This document shows positions 63,752-64,000 of a stretch of DNA of 64,000 nucleotides, piece after piece. Position 1 is the stretch's first letter, and every line of letters begins with the position of its first letter. This DNA comes from Sphingobacterium sp. HMA12 (GTDB lineage Bacteria; Bacteroidota; Bacteroidia; Sphingobacteriales; Sphingobacteriaceae): assembly GCF_002933815.1 (NCBI RefSeq), contig NZ_BEYR01000003.1, positions 372,001 to 436,000 of the forward strand. The letters are read 5' to 3'. The translations under genes were made by a program, and so were the position numbers. A model generated the notes under the pieces. The model ran no database searches and was not told the origin of the DNA. It saw nothing but the letters and a program-made list of their open reading frames with translations.

Positions 63752-64000
63752 ATGATGAAAAAAATAGTAATGTTGTCATCCATGCTGCTGTTGCTGTTTG
63801 GATGTACAAAAGTCGAGGATACATACTCATACGACGATACGATTCAGGAATCTTGGACAGCAATTGCGGCGCAGGTATCCGATAAAATGATCACGGGGTT
63901 TTGGAATGAAGCGGGGTATTTTAACAACGCCATCAATCAATCCGATCTCGGATTTCAATACTGGCCCAATGCCCACGCCATGGACGTCGTTATCGATGCC
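63752..64000 (+). CDS. GH76-like alpha-mannanase, truncated by window end
   Basis: The 83 visible residues start at ATG 63752 after a good ribosome site (AAGGAGGGG) and have a lipobox LFGC. The segment TGFWNEAGYFNN and then FQYWPNAHAMDVVIDA matches the start of GH76 endo-alpha-1,6-mannanases, with the WPNAHAMDV motif. The gene continues outside the window. It is in operon with the SusC/D/E genes (8-bp gap). It suggests an alpha-mannan target such as yeast cell-wall mannan. Confidence 0.7.
   Translation, partial: MMKKIVMLSSMLLLLFGCTKVEDTYSYDDTIQESWTAIAAQVSDKMITGFWNEAGYFNNAINQSDLGFQYWPNAHAMDVVIDA

Noticed and set aside
1..64000. tRNA, rRNA, CRISPR arrays and insertion sequences
   Set aside because: No cloverleaf, rRNA stretch, spaced direct-repeat array or transposase was seen by eye.

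Overview
The window looks like chromosomal DNA of a Bacteroidota species, most likely Sphingobacteriaceae (Sphingobacterium or a close relative). The reasons are two SusC/SusD loci, a hybrid two-component system, a FecI/FecR-type sigma/anti-sigma pair, many AraC-type regulators, TAnnTTTG-like -7 promoter elements, weak Shine-Dalgarno sequences, and protein families typical of that group. No rRNA, tRNA, CRISPR array, transposase or integrase was seen.

Layout. 1-9.7 kb holds small stress and metabolic genes: a phosphoesterase, an SDR, an AraC regulator, an organic-hydroperoxide cluster (ohr, DUF1304, nitroreductase, ohrR) with a palindrome in its promoter, a NudK-type Nudix hydrolase, a secreted lipoprotein, and an AraC/TetX-like monooxygenase pair. 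9.8-13.1 kb has a lone SIR2-like protein and an orphan bacteriophytochrome kinase. 14.6-18.0 kb is a small phage-derived-looking module: cytoplasmic amidase, coiled-coil membrane protein and overlapping lipoprotein (Rz/Rz1-like), a DnaA-domain-IV-like protein, and an S24 (LexA/CI-type) repressor, followed by nested inverted repeats. 18.3-20.7 kb is an ECF sigma / zinc-finger anti-sigma / DUF417 / MsrAB operon that looks like an oxidative (hypochlorite-type) damage response. 20.9-30.7 kb contains secreted and membrane unknowns, a flavin enzyme pair, an HD hydrolase and a protein resembling cholesterol-dependent cytolysins without the membrane-recognition domain.

30.8-49.6 kb is a first polysaccharide utilisation region: an HTCS regulator diverges from SusC, SusD, a GH43 enzyme and a 669-residue predicted (alpha/alpha) toroid protein. 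A GH78 rhamnosidase, an AraC regulator and an MFS exporter follow on the other strand. The enzymes suggest a pectic or arabinose/rhamnose-containing glycan, which is inference. 49.9-54.9 kb carries small accessory genes, two of which share an ungapped 83-bp promoter region. 55.3-64 kb is a second utilisation locus: ECF sigma, FecR anti-sigma, STN-domain SusC, SusD, SusE-like lipoprotein and the start of a GH76 alpha-mannanase that runs off the window. It is probably for alpha-mannan.

The main points for follow-up are the shared promoter, the lysis/repressor module with its probable frameshift, the cytolysin-like protein, the nested palindromes at 17.93-18.03 kb, and the orphan minus-strand terminator at 13.3 kb.
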